64,000 nucleotides of DNA from Bacteroidota bacterium (GTDB lineage: Bacteria; Bacteroidota; Ignavibacteria; Ignavibacteriales; Ignavibacteriaceae): NCBI GenBank assembly GCA_022564295.1, contig JADFLR010000011.1, positions 62,001 to 126,000 on the forward strand, given 5' to 3'. The number at the start of each line of letters is the position of its first letter. Within the stretch, counting starts at the first letter, position 1. The position numbers were made by a program, and so were the translations under genes. Below are positions 29,578 to 40,355 of this stretch, piece after piece. The notes below the pieces were generated by a model, which was given only the letters and a program-made list of their open reading frames with translations, was not told the DNA's origin and did no database searches.

Positions 29578-31413
29578 TTGTTTACCCTTTTATTAATGAT
29601 TAATTTTCGCCCTCAAAATTATTTAATGAAAAAGATCAAAATGAAATTTAAAAGAAGAACACACACTTGCGGAGAATTAAAACCAACAAACGCTGATGAA
29701 AAGGTTGTACTTAACGGCTGGGTTAATAGAAAACGTGATCTGGGGGGAGTTATTTTTATCGAATTACGAGACCGCTACGGAGTGACCCAGGTTATTATTG
29801 AACCTGAACATAATCCGGAAGCACACCAAATTGGAAAAGAATTAAGAAATGAATTTGTTGTTTCTATTGAGGGAACAGTAAGACAAAGACCGGATGATCA
29901 AATAAACAAAGATGTGACAACCGGCGAAATAGATGTTATTGTAGATAAGCTTGTTATTCTGAACGAAGCCGAAACACCTCCATTTTCTATCAAAGATGAA
30001 GTTGATGCATTTGAAGACTTGAGACTTAAGTACAGGTATCTCGATCTGCGCAGACCCGTTCTTCAAAAAACACTATTACTCCGCCATCGTATGTACCAGT
30101 TGGTAAGAAAATATTTTGATAAAAATTCCTTTGTTGAAATTGAAACGCCTGTCCTGATGAAAAGTACTCCCGAGGGCGCAAGAGATTATCTTGTGCCGAG
30201 CAGAATACACAAAGGCAAATTTTATGCTCTGCCACAATCTCCTCAAACTTACAAGCAACTGTTAATGGTATCCGGTTTCGACCGGTACTTTCAGATAGTT
30301 AAATGTTTTAGAGATGAAGATCAGCGTGCAGACCGCCAGCCGGAGTTTACCCAAATAGATGTTGAAATGTCTTTTGTCGATATCGATGATGTTTTTGAAA
30401 TCGTTGAAGGGCTGATGAAAGTTTTATTTAAAGACATTTGGCAACTTGAACTCCAAACACCAATACAGCGCCTTACATTTGATGATGCGTTTGAAAAATA
30501 CGGAACTGATAAACCAGACCTTCGTTTTGATTTAGAGTTACAAACATTAAATAGTGTATTTGAAAAATCGGGATTTAAAGTATTTAAAGATGCTGTTAAC
30601 AACGGCGGAGTTGTTTCGGCATTAGTGGCGCCGGGTTGTGCCGCATACAGCAGAAACCAAATTGATAATCTTACAACGCATGTTAAAAAATTAGGCGCTA
30701 AAGGTTTGGTCTGGATGAAAGTAAATGAAAATGGAATCGATTCACCTGTTGCTAAGTTTCTCGCCGATGATGAAAAGCAAAATCTTATTAAATCTTTAAG
30801 CGCAAAGTCGGGCGACCTGATTTTAATACTTGCCGGTAAACGATTAAAAACTCTAAATCAAATGGGCGGGCTAAGAATAGAAATGGCAAAACGGTTGGAA
30901 CTTCTTAACCCGGATTCAAAACCAAAACTATTATGGGTAACTGATTTCCCGTTACTGGAATGGGATGAAGAAACAAATAGGTTTTATGCTATGCATCACC
31001 CCTTTACTTCACCCCGATTAGAAGATGTTGAACTGCTTGATACCGATCCCGGTAAATTAAAAGCAAGAGCTTACGATCTTGTATTAAACGGGCACGAAAT
31101 AGCAGGCGGAAGTATAAGAATTCATAGCTCGGAATTACAGGCAAAGATGTTTAAAGTATTGGGTATTTCAAAAGGGGAAGCAGAGAAGAAGTTTGGTTTT
31201 CTGATGAATGCTTTTAAGTATGGTGCTCCGCCGCACGGAGGAATTGCTTTCGGTTTTGATAGAATGGTTATGATCTTTGCCGGAGAGACATCAATACGGG
31301 ATACGATTGCATTTCCCAAAACAACAAGCGCAGTCTCTTTGATGGATGATTCGCCTTCGGAAGTAAGTGAAGAGCAGTTGAAGGAACTTCATATCAGAAT
31401 AAGAGAAGAATAG
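29578..31413 (+). CDS. aspS: Aspartyl-tRNA synthetase; start probably the internal ATG near 29641
   Basis: RTHTCGELKPTNADEKVVLNGWVNRKRDLGGVIFIELRDRYG, FRDEDQRADRQPEFTQID, GGIAFGFDRMVM. Confidence 0.97.
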   Translation: MFTLLLMINFRPQNYLMKKIKMKFKRRTHTCGELKPTNADEKVVLNGWVNRKRDLGGVIFIELRDRYGVTQVIIEPEHNPEAHQIGKELRNEFVVSIEGTVRQRPDDQINKDVTTGEIDVIVDKLVILNEAETPPFSIKDEVDAFEDLRLKYRYLDLRRPVLQKTLLLRHRMYQLVRKYFDKNSFVEIETPVLMKSTPEGARDYLVPSRIHKGKFYALPQSPQTYKQLLMVSGFDRYFQIVKCFRDEDQRADRQPEFTQIDVEMSFVDIDDVFEIVEGLMKVLFKDIWQLELQTPIQRLTFDDAFEKYGTDKPDLRFDLELQTLNSVFEKSGFKVFKDAVNNGGVVSALVAPGCAAYSRNQIDNLTTHVKKLGAKGLVWMKVNENGIDSPVAKFLADDEKQNLIKSLSAKSGDLILILAGKRLKTLNQMGGLRIEMAKRLELLNPDSKPKLLWVTDFPLLEWDEETNRFYAMHHPFTSPRLEDVELLDTDPGKLKARAYDLVLNGHEIAGGSIRIHSSELQAKMFKVLGISKGEAEKKFGFLMNAFKYGAPPHGGIAFGFDRMVMIFAGETSIRDTIAFPKTTSAVSLMDDSPSEVSEEQLKELHIRIREE

Positions 31414-32297
31414 ATTTCGTTTATCTTCTATAGAGAATTAAGCACTCTTGCATTTTACTACTTGTACCAAAGTTTTGCTAAAAGTCTTTTTTAGTAAACA
31501 CATTATAATGTAAATATAAAAACCAACATACATCTTCCTAGTCGGGTTGCTTTACTAAGATTCTAATAACAGTTTAATTCAAAATTCCATATTACAATCG
31601 CAGGGCTAGACACTTCTTTTTTTTGATTGCAAATCTGGAAGGGGAGCGGGCTCTTAATAAATATCCGTGATTAAAGATTATGTTTTCTTAATAGGCAGTT
31701 CATTTTCTATAGAAGGTATGATGCCATACTAATAAAATCTGGTTGGGGTGTAATCCAGCATTTAGTTCAACCCGACAATTCACATTTACATTAATGTGGT
31801 TAAAAATACATACTACAACGGCGATCTGCTTGTGAGGTTAGTTTTTTTTGAAGAAAGTTTAAACCTTACTCATGTTCAACTATTAAGTAAATTATTCATT
31901 ATTCATCCGCAAAAACTTTCTAAAAAGAAGTCATTTTCAAATAACCATTTAAATTTTACCAATAAATAGTAATTATTTCCTTTGTTTTGTTAATTACAAT
32001 CCACTTAAAAATTGATTTTAACTTCATGGAAAAAATTGCTCAGAAAAAGTTGGCACATTTTTTATACTACCCAAAATCTATAGCTGTTTATTTAAAAAAC
32101 AATGCAAAATCTAAAAAAATAAATAACTTTTCGCCTTGAGATAACGCTTTTCATGAGAAAAAGTTACCTGTAATACTTACAACAGCAACAATTTCTTTAC
32201 GAAATAATAACAAATCGAGCTATTCTGCTGTACTTGCTTATTGGCATATTTTTAGAATATCTCGACGCCAATAATAAAATAAGAAAGGCTGTTTAAT

Positions 32298-32678
32298 TTG
32301 GGTCAGCAGCAGTTATTGTTAGTTCTGTTAGGCATAGTAGTCGTTGGAGTTGCTATTGTTGTAGCAATAAACCTTTTCAGAGGAAATGCCATAGACAGAA
32401 AAAGAGAAATACTGATAAACGAAAGCCATAACATTGGTTCAATTGCAATAGCATTTTATAAAAAACCGAGAATGATGGGTGGAGGAGGTAAAAGATTTAC
32501 CGGTTGGACTATCCCCTCATCGTTGGTAGCAACAGTAAACGGATCTTATACTGCTCAGGTTTCTCCGGATAATATAGTAATAATTGGCACGGGAACTGAA
32601 GTAGTAACTGACAATGATTCGATAAAGGTTCAAACAGTAGTAACAGCAGATGCAATAAATTCAATAATAATTAACTAA
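32298..32678 (+). CDS. Pilin-like protein 1 (TTG start)
   Basis: MGQQQLLLVLLGIVVVGVAIVVAINLF hydrophobic N-helix; KKPRMMGGGGKRFTGWTIP shared with 32748..33122. Confidence 0.7.
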   Translation: MGQQQLLLVLLGIVVVGVAIVVAINLFRGNAIDRKREILINESHNIGSIAIAFYKKPRMMGGGGKRFTGWTIPSSLVATVNGSYTAQVSPDNIVIIGTGTEVVTDNDSIKVQTVVTADAINSIIIN

Positions 32679-32747
32679 GCTCTTAATCTTCTTAATAAGT
32701 AGTTAAATTAATTAAATAATCCTTCAAACAAACATAGGAGTAATAAA

Positions 32748-33122
32748 ATGGGTCAGCAACAACTTCTCTTAATCGTTCTTGGTGTTATCGTAGTTGGTAT
32801 CGCAGTTGTAGTAGGTATTAACTTGTTTAATGCCAGTGCTGAAGAAGCAAACAAAGACGGTATCGTATCAGACTGTACAAATCTTGGTGCAATGGCACAG
32901 CAGTATTACAAAAAACCAGGATCAATGGGCGGTGGCGGAAATAGCTTTGTAGGTTGGGTAATTCCTACAGGTTTAGATTCTACAGCCAACGGTACATATG
33001 TAGCAAGCGGGCTTAGCCTCACAAATGCAACAATTACCGGGACACCTTTTTCTGGTACCAGTTATGGTTGGACAGTTACAACAACAGTGAGTGGATCAAC
33101 AATTTCTACGGTTATAAACTAA
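32748..33122 (+). CDS. Pilin-like protein 2 (major candidate)
   Basis: MGQQQLLLIVLGVIVVGIAVVVGINLF N-helix; KKPGSMGGGGNSFVGWVIP; upstream of PilC/PilB/PilT/secretin. Confidence 0.75.
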   Translation: MGQQQLLLIVLGVIVVGIAVVVGINLFNASAEEANKDGIVSDCTNLGAMAQQYYKKPGSMGGGGNSFVGWVIPTGLDSTANGTYVASGLSLTNATITGTPFSGTSYGWTVTTTVSGSTISTVIN

Positions 33123-33146
33123 ACTTAGTAGGTACGATCCTATTTT

Positions 33147-33173
33147 GGGCTGTAAAAGTAATTTTTACAGCCC
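33147..33173 (+). terminator. Terminator after pilin-like 2
   Basis: GGGCTGTAAAA-gtaat-TTTTACAGCCC followed by T-rich tract. Confidence 0.8.
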
Positions 33174-33304
33174 TTTCTTTTTTTAAAAGAATTTTTTGAC
33201 CTCTTCTTATAAAATAATTTTAGTTGCACAAAAGATAACCACAAAAATTTCGGAACCATATTTGATATAGAGTAACAACGTTTAATAATTAAAGAGAAAA
33301 AACG

Positions 33305-34681
33305 ATGGTTGAGTTTAAATTTACCGCACAACGACTTAATGGTCAAAACATTTCAGGTACTTTGTCTGCGGTTTCTGCCTCAGAGGGAAAAAAGAAAATA
33401 CAGAAGTTGGCAGAAAAGAATAAACTTAAGCTGAACACAATTCAGAAAAAATCCACTTACCTTTATAAGGTAAGAAAAGGTAATGAAAAACCGATAAGGG
33501 GTGATCAAAAAGCTTTTAGTAAAAAGGAAGTGGAAGAAGCACTTAGCCGGCTGGGGTACAAAGTTTTATCAGTAAATAAAAAACTTCTGGATTTTCAGAG
33601 GAAACCCCCAATCGCTGAGATAGTAACTTTTGTAAAAATAAGTGCCGAACTACTTGATCAGAAATTAGCTTACAGCGAAGTTTTAACTCTTCTTATTAAT
33701 GACACACCAAATCCCGCTTTAAAAAGCACTTTAAAAGAAATTAATAATGATTTGAAAAAAGGAGCAGACAGTGAGGTCACCTTTCAAAAATACCAGGGAA
33801 TATTTGGCAAGTTTACCGCTTATATGCTCGGGCTTGCTTCCAAAAGCGGAAACATGGCTGAGATTTATCTCGCTACTGCAAAGTTCCTCGAAAGAAGGCA
33901 GGAATTCAGGAAAAGTTTGCGCAGTGCATTAATAACACCGGCGGTAACAATGTTTGTTTTATTCGGTGCAGTTATGTTTTATGTTGGATACATCTTTCCG
34001 GAAACCGCAAAACTTTTTATTAGGTTCGGTATTGAACTTCCACCAATGACCGCATTCACACTTACGTTTAGTGATTTTTTAATCGAAAATCCCCTACTTA
34101 TTACAGCCGTAATGTTTCTACCCCCCATCGCGATGGTACTTTACGGAAAAACAAAAAAAGGCAGGTTGTTGTATGATAGATACATTTTGAAGTTGCCTGT
34201 TATTGGCTCTCTGATTCATAAAACACTTATCGAAGTTTTCTGCCGTGTATTTTATACTCTTTATCATGGTTCTGCTGATAGTATAGAGCCGATAAGAATA
34301 GCTTCAGAAGCAGCAGGCAATATATATTTTGAGAGCAGGATAAAACAAATAGCTATACCCTTGATGCTTAAGAAGGGAGTTGGAATGACAGAAGCATTCG
34401 AGGCGTCCGGGGTGTTTACCGAGACAGCATTATCAAGATTTCATTCCGGTGAAGAATCCGGAACAATTAAAAACACAGCTTTAATGTTGGCTAATTATTA
34501 TGAGAGCGAGACAGTCTATCGTTTAAAGAACCTGATTGAAATTATCCAGGTTATAATTGCAATGGTAATAATGGTCGTTATGATTGCGCTCACTTTAGTA
34601 TCAGCCGAGACTGCAACTGTAAGACCTAAAAGTCCGGGTGTAGGTAGCACTACAATTGAAGTGGAGAGAAATATCGGATGA
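33305..34681 (+). CDS. PilC/GspF-family inner-membrane platform protein
   Basis: GspF domains: FVKISAELLDQKLAYSEVLTLL, LKLPVIGSLIHKTLIEVFCRVFYTL, FHSGEESGTI. Confidence 0.9.
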   Translation: MVEFKFTAQRLNGQNISGTLSAVSASEGKKKIQKLAEKNKLKLNTIQKKSTYLYKVRKGNEKPIRGDQKAFSKKEVEEALSRLGYKVLSVNKKLLDFQRKPPIAEIVTFVKISAELLDQKLAYSEVLTLLINDTPNPALKSTLKEINNDLKKGADSEVTFQKYQGIFGKFTAYMLGLASKSGNMAEIYLATAKFLERRQEFRKSLRSALITPAVTMFVLFGAVMFYVGYIFPETAKLFIRFGIELPPMTAFTLTFSDFLIENPLLITAVMFLPPIAMVLYGKTKKGRLLYDRYILKLPVIGSLIHKTLIEVFCRVFYTLYHGSADSIEPIRIASEAAGNIYFESRIKQIAIPLMLKKGVGMTEAFEASGVFTETALSRFHSGEESGTIKNTALMLANYYESETVYRLKNLIEIIQVIIAMVIMVVMIALTLVSAETATVRPKSPGVGSTTIEVERNIG

Positions 34682-36471
34682 TCGACACAAATCTTGAAAT
34701 GACGGATAAAATCGGTTATCTGCTATTTAAAAAAGGTATAATCGATTCAGCTATTCTCGAAAAGGCATTGCTTGCTAAAGCAAATGATAATCATAAGATA
34801 AAAAGAAATCTTGCACAAATACTTGTAGAGGATTTTAATTTTGATCACGACAGGATATTCAGGGAAGTAGCTATTCTCTACGCTTTTCGCGAGCTGGAAA
34901 CAAAGCCCGAAGAAATCCCCGAAGAACGTATTGAATCAATAAAGAATATGATAGATCAGGCGGATGAATCGCTAAAAGAGTTGATGATAAATCACCATGT
35001 TATTCCTTTTATGTATGATGAAAGAATAAAGGATAAGCTTATACTCGCGTCTATCGATCCTACTGACAGGTATATACCACGTATAGCATTTGGACTGAAT
35101 GCTAAAAAGTATGAAGTAATATTTATAAAAAAATCAGATTACGAAAAGCTTATTAAAATAATTCTTCCGCCCGAAAACGAATTTTTAAAGGCAATGGAGG
35201 AAGATGAAGATCTTTTCCACGTGGAAGAATCTGATGAAAATGTTGTTGATGAAGAAGAACTCGATTCGGAAATAAATAGAAGCGCTTTAATAAATCTGAT
35301 TGAAGGCGCTTTGATAGAAGCTGTTAGAAAAGGTGCAAGCGATATCCATTTTATCCCCTGCTCGGGAAAAAAAACTGAAATATATATGAGAGTTGATGGT
35401 GCTTTACAATTATGGCATGTACAGGAAAGCACTTTACCGGAAGCTGTAGTGGCAGTAGTTAAGGATCGTGGAAAGGGAATGGATAGGTTTGAAAGAGAAA
35501 TGGGTCAGGATGGGTTTATACAACGCGAGATAGATCACCACATAATTAGGTTCAGAGTATCAGTTCTACCGGTAGTAGGCACAGAAATAAAAAATAAATT
35601 TGAAAGTGTTGTAATACGTATTTTAGACGATAGAAATGTTATCAGAGACCTTGAAAAATTAGGTTTAACTGGATATGCAAAAAAAGCATTTGTAAAAGCT
35701 ATCAACCAGCCGCAAGGAATGGTAATATTAACCGGACCAACAGGTAGCGGTAAAAGTACAACGCTTGTTGCCGCACTTTATCAGGTGATTACTCCCGAAG
35801 TTAATGTTCTTACCGTTGAAGATCCGGTTGAATATGTTATTGAAGGAGCCCGCCAGCTTAAGATTGGCCGCAAAATGAATTTTGAAATGGCAATCAGGTC
35901 AATTCTTAGGCATGATCCGGATATTGTTTTAGTGGGTGAGATGAGAGACAAAGAAACTGCTGAAACTGCAATTAAACTTGCAAATACAGGGCATTTAACA
36001 TTTTCAACTCTTCATACTAATGATGCCCCCAGTGCAGTTGCACGTCTTTATAAAATGGGAATAGAACCTTTTTTGATAGCTTATGCAATTAATCTCATAG
36101 TGGCACAGAGGTTGATTAGAACGTTTTGTAGTAAATGTAAAAAGAGATTAAGTAATTTTGACGAATCATTGATGAGCGCAGCCGGATTAGATATAGCAGA
36201 ATGGAGAAACCACACTGTTTATAAGCCGGTAGGCTGTGATGAATGCAGCGGCTCCGGCTATAAAGGAAGAATGGCAATACACGAAGCTCTTTACTTTACA
36301 AAAGAAATCCGTCAGCTAATCGTCAAATCTGGCGTCGAAGTTGACGAAGAGAGCATAAGAATTCAGGCAAAAAAAGATGGATCTTATAATCTAAGGGATT
36401 CCGGACTTGCAAAAGTAAAGCTTGGCTTAACATCAATTGAAGAGGTTCTTTCTTCAACATCAGATGAGTAA
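34678..36471 (+). CDS. PilB/GspE-family assembly ATPase
   Basis: TGPTGSGKSTTLVAAL Walker A, VEDPVEY, VGEMRDKETAETAIKLANTGHLTFSTLHTND, CxxC zinc motif. Confidence 0.96.
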   Translation: MIDTNLEMTDKIGYLLFKKGIIDSAILEKALLAKANDNHKIKRNLAQILVEDFNFDHDRIFREVAILYAFRELETKPEEIPEERIESIKNMIDQADESLKELMINHHVIPFMYDERIKDKLILASIDPTDRYIPRIAFGLNAKKYEVIFIKKSDYEKLIKIILPPENEFLKAMEEDEDLFHVEESDENVVDEEELDSEINRSALINLIEGALIEAVRKGASDIHFIPCSGKKTEIYMRVDGALQLWHVQESTLPEAVVAVVKDRGKGMDRFEREMGQDGFIQREIDHHIIRFRVSVLPVVGTEIKNKFESVVIRILDDRNVIRDLEKLGLTGYAKKAFVKAINQPQGMVILTGPTGSGKSTTLVAALYQVITPEVNVLTVEDPVEYVIEGARQLKIGRKMNFEMAIRSILRHDPDIVLVGEMRDKETAETAIKLANTGHLTFSTLHTNDAPSAVARLYKMGIEPFLIAYAINLIVAQRLIRTFCSKCKKRLSNFDESLMSAAGLDIAEWRNHTVYKPVGCDECSGSGYKGRMAIHEALYFTKEIRQLIVKSGVEVDEESIRIQAKKDGSYNLRDSGLAKVKLGLTSIEEVLSSTSDE

Positions 36472-36671
36472 ATCAGTTGGTAGAATTGTTTTCTTTACTT
36501 AGGGTTAGGTTAATCAATTAAAAATATATATATGTAATAACAGTCTAAATAGTTCAAATAAAAGAAATTAAATATATTTATTAAAGTGATACTTTTACAA
36601 AATTTTTTTTTATATTATATATATTGAAGTTAACGATAATAGGATACAAACAAATTAGGTAGATTATTACA

Positions 36672-37919
36672 GTGTTTGAAAGCCCCATTGCAACCGCAAC
36701 TGAAGAAAAAGGAATTCTTGAGAATTTTATAAGTACAATTCCCGAATCGATTTTTGGCCCCGATAGAGTTAGATTTATTGTGGAAAACGCCATTAAATTA
36801 GATGAACAGGATAAAATAGTACTTAGAAATTATGTAAATAAAATTCTTACATATATGATTGAAAACGATGCTTCGGATATTGAAATTGGCGGGCACGGTA
36901 ATGAAGGTTATATATGGATGAGAATTCATGGAAAAAAGGAAAGAGTTAAAGAGTTACAACAATTTAGTGAAGATGAAGCCGCATTAATAATTATTAATCT
37001 TTTTAACGAAAATCAAAAAGAACATCTGCTAAAAAACAGAAACCTCGATTTTAGTTATACCTACTTTTACGAAACCAGGAAACTTAATGTACGATTCAGA
37101 GCCGACGCCTATTTTGATCTTGATACATTAGCCATGAATATGCGACTGATAAACCTGTTTATTCGTCCATTGGCATCATTAGAGTTTCATCCGCTAACAA
37201 TAAGATCATTCAGTCATAATTATATAAAGTTTGGTTTAACAATAATTACAGGAATAACCGGTTCAGGCAAATCATCTACCTTAGATTCTATAATCGATCA
37301 TCATAATAAATTCGATCCCGCACATATAATTATTATAGCATCTCCAGTAGAGTATGTTCATACATCGAATATTTCTCTTATAAAACATAGGGAGATAGGT
37401 CGTGATGTTCTTTCATTCAAAGATGGAATAGTTCAGGCATTACGGCAGGATCCTGATATCATTGTTGTGGGTGAGATGCGCGACCCCGAGACTATAATGG
37501 CAGCACTTGAAGTAACCGATACAGGTCATAAAGTATTTTCCACGTTACACACTTCCTCTGCAACTGAATCGCTGGATAGAATAATTGCTGAGGTTCATCC
37601 AATAGAGCAGGAACGTGTACGAAACCGTTTGGCTGATGTGCTTATTTCGGTAGTATCCCAAAAACTGGTTCCTACATTAGAGGGTAAAAGAGTACTTGCT
37701 AAAGAGGTGCTTATAGTTACACCGAGCGTAAGGGCAGCTATTAAAAACAATAACACAAGCGAAATATATATGATGATCAACCAAGGCAGTGCACAGGGAA
37801 TGATAACTATGGAACAGGATCTTAAAAGACTTTATATGCAGAAAAAGATCTCACTGGAAACTGCAATTACATACGCAAATAATAAAACAAGAATACAACA
37901 AATATTATTAGTAAAATGA
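36672..37919 (+). CDS. PilT-family ATPase
   Basis: GITGSGKSSTLDSIIDHHN, ALRQDPDIIVVGEMRDPETIMAALEVTDTGHKVFSTLHTSS. Confidence 0.93.
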   Translation: MFESPIATATEEKGILENFISTIPESIFGPDRVRFIVENAIKLDEQDKIVLRNYVNKILTYMIENDASDIEIGGHGNEGYIWMRIHGKKERVKELQQFSEDEAALIIINLFNENQKEHLLKNRNLDFSYTYFYETRKLNVRFRADAYFDLDTLAMNMRLINLFIRPLASLEFHPLTIRSFSHNYIKFGLTIITGITGSGKSSTLDSIIDHHNKFDPAHIIIIASPVEYVHTSNISLIKHREIGRDVLSFKDGIVQALRQDPDIIVVGEMRDPETIMAALEVTDTGHKVFSTLHTSSATESLDRIIAEVHPIEQERVRNRLADVLISVVSQKLVPTLEGKRVLAKEVLIVTPSVRAAIKNNNTSEIYMMINQGSAQGMITMEQDLKRLYMQKKISLETAITYANNKTRIQQILLVK

Positions 37920-39463
37920 AACCATTAGTCTGCATATACTGTGAAGGAAACGACACAAAACTTGCTGTAGTCGGTAAAGATAAAGATTCCGATAAAGTAA
38001 AAGTATTCAGAACTGCCTCGGTTAGTATTACGCCTTCAGCTGTTGATATTGAAGCCGGAGCCACTGGAATTAGTTTGGATGACGGACTTCAACTTGAAGG
38101 ATTGGAAGGGGAATCAACCACAATTGAAAGTAATGTTGAAGATTCCAGTATTGATGAAATTCAAAAAGTGCTTTCGGGACTTAACTTATCCCAGTATTCT
38201 TTTATTCCCGCATTAACAGAGCCATCTATTTATTACCATCTGTACGAAGGTTCGAGATCGAGCAAACCTGCAAAACTAAAGCAAGCTATTATTGATGAAA
38301 TACTTGAAACAAAAAATGTATCGGTTGAGAAAGATAGTATTGATTTTACTGAACTATCCGATAAGTCTCTGCTTTCAGTATTTCTAGTTGGGGAAGTTGC
38401 CTGCATAAACCTTATTAATTCAGTTGCGGCTAAAAATGGTAAAAGATTTTACAGTGTGCCAACAGTTAAAAGTTCCGATATTTCTCTGGCTTATTATGTT
38501 GCTAAGAAAAAGAAATTCTTCCCCGACGACCATTCCCTTATTGTTTACATAGGAAAAGAATACAGCAAATTAATCTTTCTGCAGGGTAGAAGATTAAAAC
38601 ACATCGGAACTACACTTGATATTGGTGTTTCAAACCTCCATACGTATGATGTTTACTTCTCAAAAATTCTTCTTGAAATGGAGAACGGAGGAATACCATC
38701 ATTAGATAATATTATTGTTTGTGGTGAAGACGATTCCGAAAACCTAATTCTTTCCTTCTACGGAACATTTCCTGAAGCAAATGTTAGCCGGCTTGAATTT
38801 GATGACCTGGATTTAACCGATATTGATGAAGAAACCAAAGAAAGATTTTCTGCATTCAGCATTCTAATTGCTACAGCTGTAGATTATTACGATGAGCTCA
38901 GCGGACTGCATGAAGGTATAAATCTCCTTCCTAAATCAGTTAGTGAAGAACAGAAATTTTTTCAATTCTCCTGGCAAAGTTATGCAATTCTTCCCTTGCT
39001 TTTTGTTGTCGGCTTTTTAATAACACAAGAGGTATTAGAAAACAGCAGCACACTTTCTAAACTTGATGCCGAAATTACAGAAAAAACTTTACTTATGAGA
39101 CAAAACCAGGAAACACTTGGCAAAATAGCGCAACTGGAAGGGAAGATCAGCAGTTTCGACCAGACACAAGCAATATTAGATTCGGCTACTGCGGGTACAG
39201 GCGTTTGGAATGAGATTCTTAGGGACATTTCCAAGTTTACCAGCAAGAAAAAAAGTATCTGGTTGTCAAAACTTTCAAGAAGAGACCAGCAAACTGTAAT
39301 TGCCGAAGGATATTCACTCTCTCGATATGCATTAACTGATTTTGCTTATTCGATTGAACAGGCAACGTTAAACAGTATGCTATATGAATCGTTGAGAGAC
39401 CGGAATGCATATAAGTTCAACCTAACTTTTAATATATCAACTTATCCAAAAGAAAATGAATAA
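37916..39463 (+). CDS. PilM/PilN-like pilus assembly protein
   Basis: Actin-like N-terminal region, C-terminal TM (YAILPLLFVVGFLITQEVL) and coiled coil; position between PilT and PilO-like genes. Confidence 0.65.
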   Translation: MKPLVCIYCEGNDTKLAVVGKDKDSDKVKVFRTASVSITPSAVDIEAGATGISLDDGLQLEGLEGESTTIESNVEDSSIDEIQKVLSGLNLSQYSFIPALTEPSIYYHLYEGSRSSKPAKLKQAIIDEILETKNVSVEKDSIDFTELSDKSLLSVFLVGEVACINLINSVAAKNGKRFYSVPTVKSSDISLAYYVAKKKKFFPDDHSLIVYIGKEYSKLIFLQGRRLKHIGTTLDIGVSNLHTYDVYFSKILLEMENGGIPSLDNIIVCGEDDSENLILSFYGTFPEANVSRLEFDDLDLTDIDEETKERFSAFSILIATAVDYYDELSGLHEGINLLPKSVSEEQKFFQFSWQSYAILPLLFVVGFLITQEVLENSSTLSKLDAEITEKTLLMRQNQETLGKIAQLEGKISSFDQTQAILDSATAGTGVWNEILRDISKFTSKKKSIWLSKLSRRDQQTVIAEGYSLSRYALTDFAYSIEQATLNSMLYESLRDRNAYKFNLTFNISTYPKENE

Positions 39464-40331
39464 GAAATTAAGAAGCACATTAAGTTTATTAGGGTTGCTG
39501 CTGCTTATAGTATTAATTGGTGGAATTTACATTTTTATGTTTCAGCGAAGTGATCTAAATGATAAGAAGGAAAAGCTGAACGAGATGAATGCAAACTCAT
39601 ACGATCCCGTTGAACTTGCCGCAAGATATGAACAGCTAAAGGTGAGGTCTGCAATTTTAGATTCGGTTCTGCAAAGCAGAAAATTTAACATTCCCAAAGA
39701 TCTTTCTTCAATTAAGTTTTTTAACTTTATAAATAATGTTGTTTCCAATTTTTCGGAACATACACAGGTTAACATTGAGTTTCAGAAAAGAGAACAGCAG
39801 AAAGATTTTTTCTTTTATGAATACAAACTTACCGGCAGCGGATTCTACAACGAAGTTTTCCGGCTTATTTATTCTATAGAGCAAAGCAAGGAACTTAAAA
39901 AAATCACTACGCTGAATATTAGTAATATGATCAAAACAGATGAAGAAGGAATTCCTTTGTTTCTGATAAGTTTTGAGATGAACTCACAAGTATATTTTTC
40001 TAATGACAGTAGATTTGCTCCCGAAGAACTTGTCGAAAATGACCTTAGAACTGGTCCGATTTATGATGCTTTCTATCCGCTGATAAGGAATGAGATTCCC
40101 CCGAATGTTGACGAATTACTTGATGTTCAAGGCAGCAAACTTCTTGCGCTCATTCCCGAAGGTGCCTTTATCGCTGATACACATGGTAACACATATCTCG
40201 TTTGGGAAGGTGAACAGGTTTACCTCGGTTACCTAACCCAGATAGATTACGAAGAAAACACTGTGAATTTTATTCTTAATAAAGGCGGAATAATTGAAAA
40301 GATAACTCTTGAACTGGATCGAGAAAATTAA
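39456..40331 (+). CDS. PilO-like pilus assembly protein
   Basis: Single N-terminal TM, coiled coil, alignment-complex position upstream of secretin. Confidence 0.55.
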   Translation: MNKKLRSTLSLLGLLLLIVLIGGIYIFMFQRSDLNDKKEKLNEMNANSYDPVELAARYEQLKVRSAILDSVLQSRKFNIPKDLSSIKFFNFINNVVSNFSEHTQVNIEFQKREQQKDFFFYEYKLTGSGFYNEVFRLIYSIEQSKELKKITTLNISNMIKTDEEGIPLFLISFEMNSQVYFSNDSRFAPEELVENDLRTGPIYDAFYPLIRNEIPPNVDELLDVQGSKLLALIPEGAFIADTHGNTYLVWEGEQVYLGYLTQIDYEENTVNFILNKGGIIEKITLELDREN

Positions 40332-40355
40332 TAAAAACTGATTGAGAGAAATATT

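Noticed and set aside
32045-32070. Possible sigma-54 promoter (TGGCAC-N5-TTATA) upstream of the pilin-like genes
   Set aside because: The -24-like TGGCAC is good but the -12 element lacks the conserved GC (TTGC); distance to the TTG start is about 230 bp. Too weak to call.
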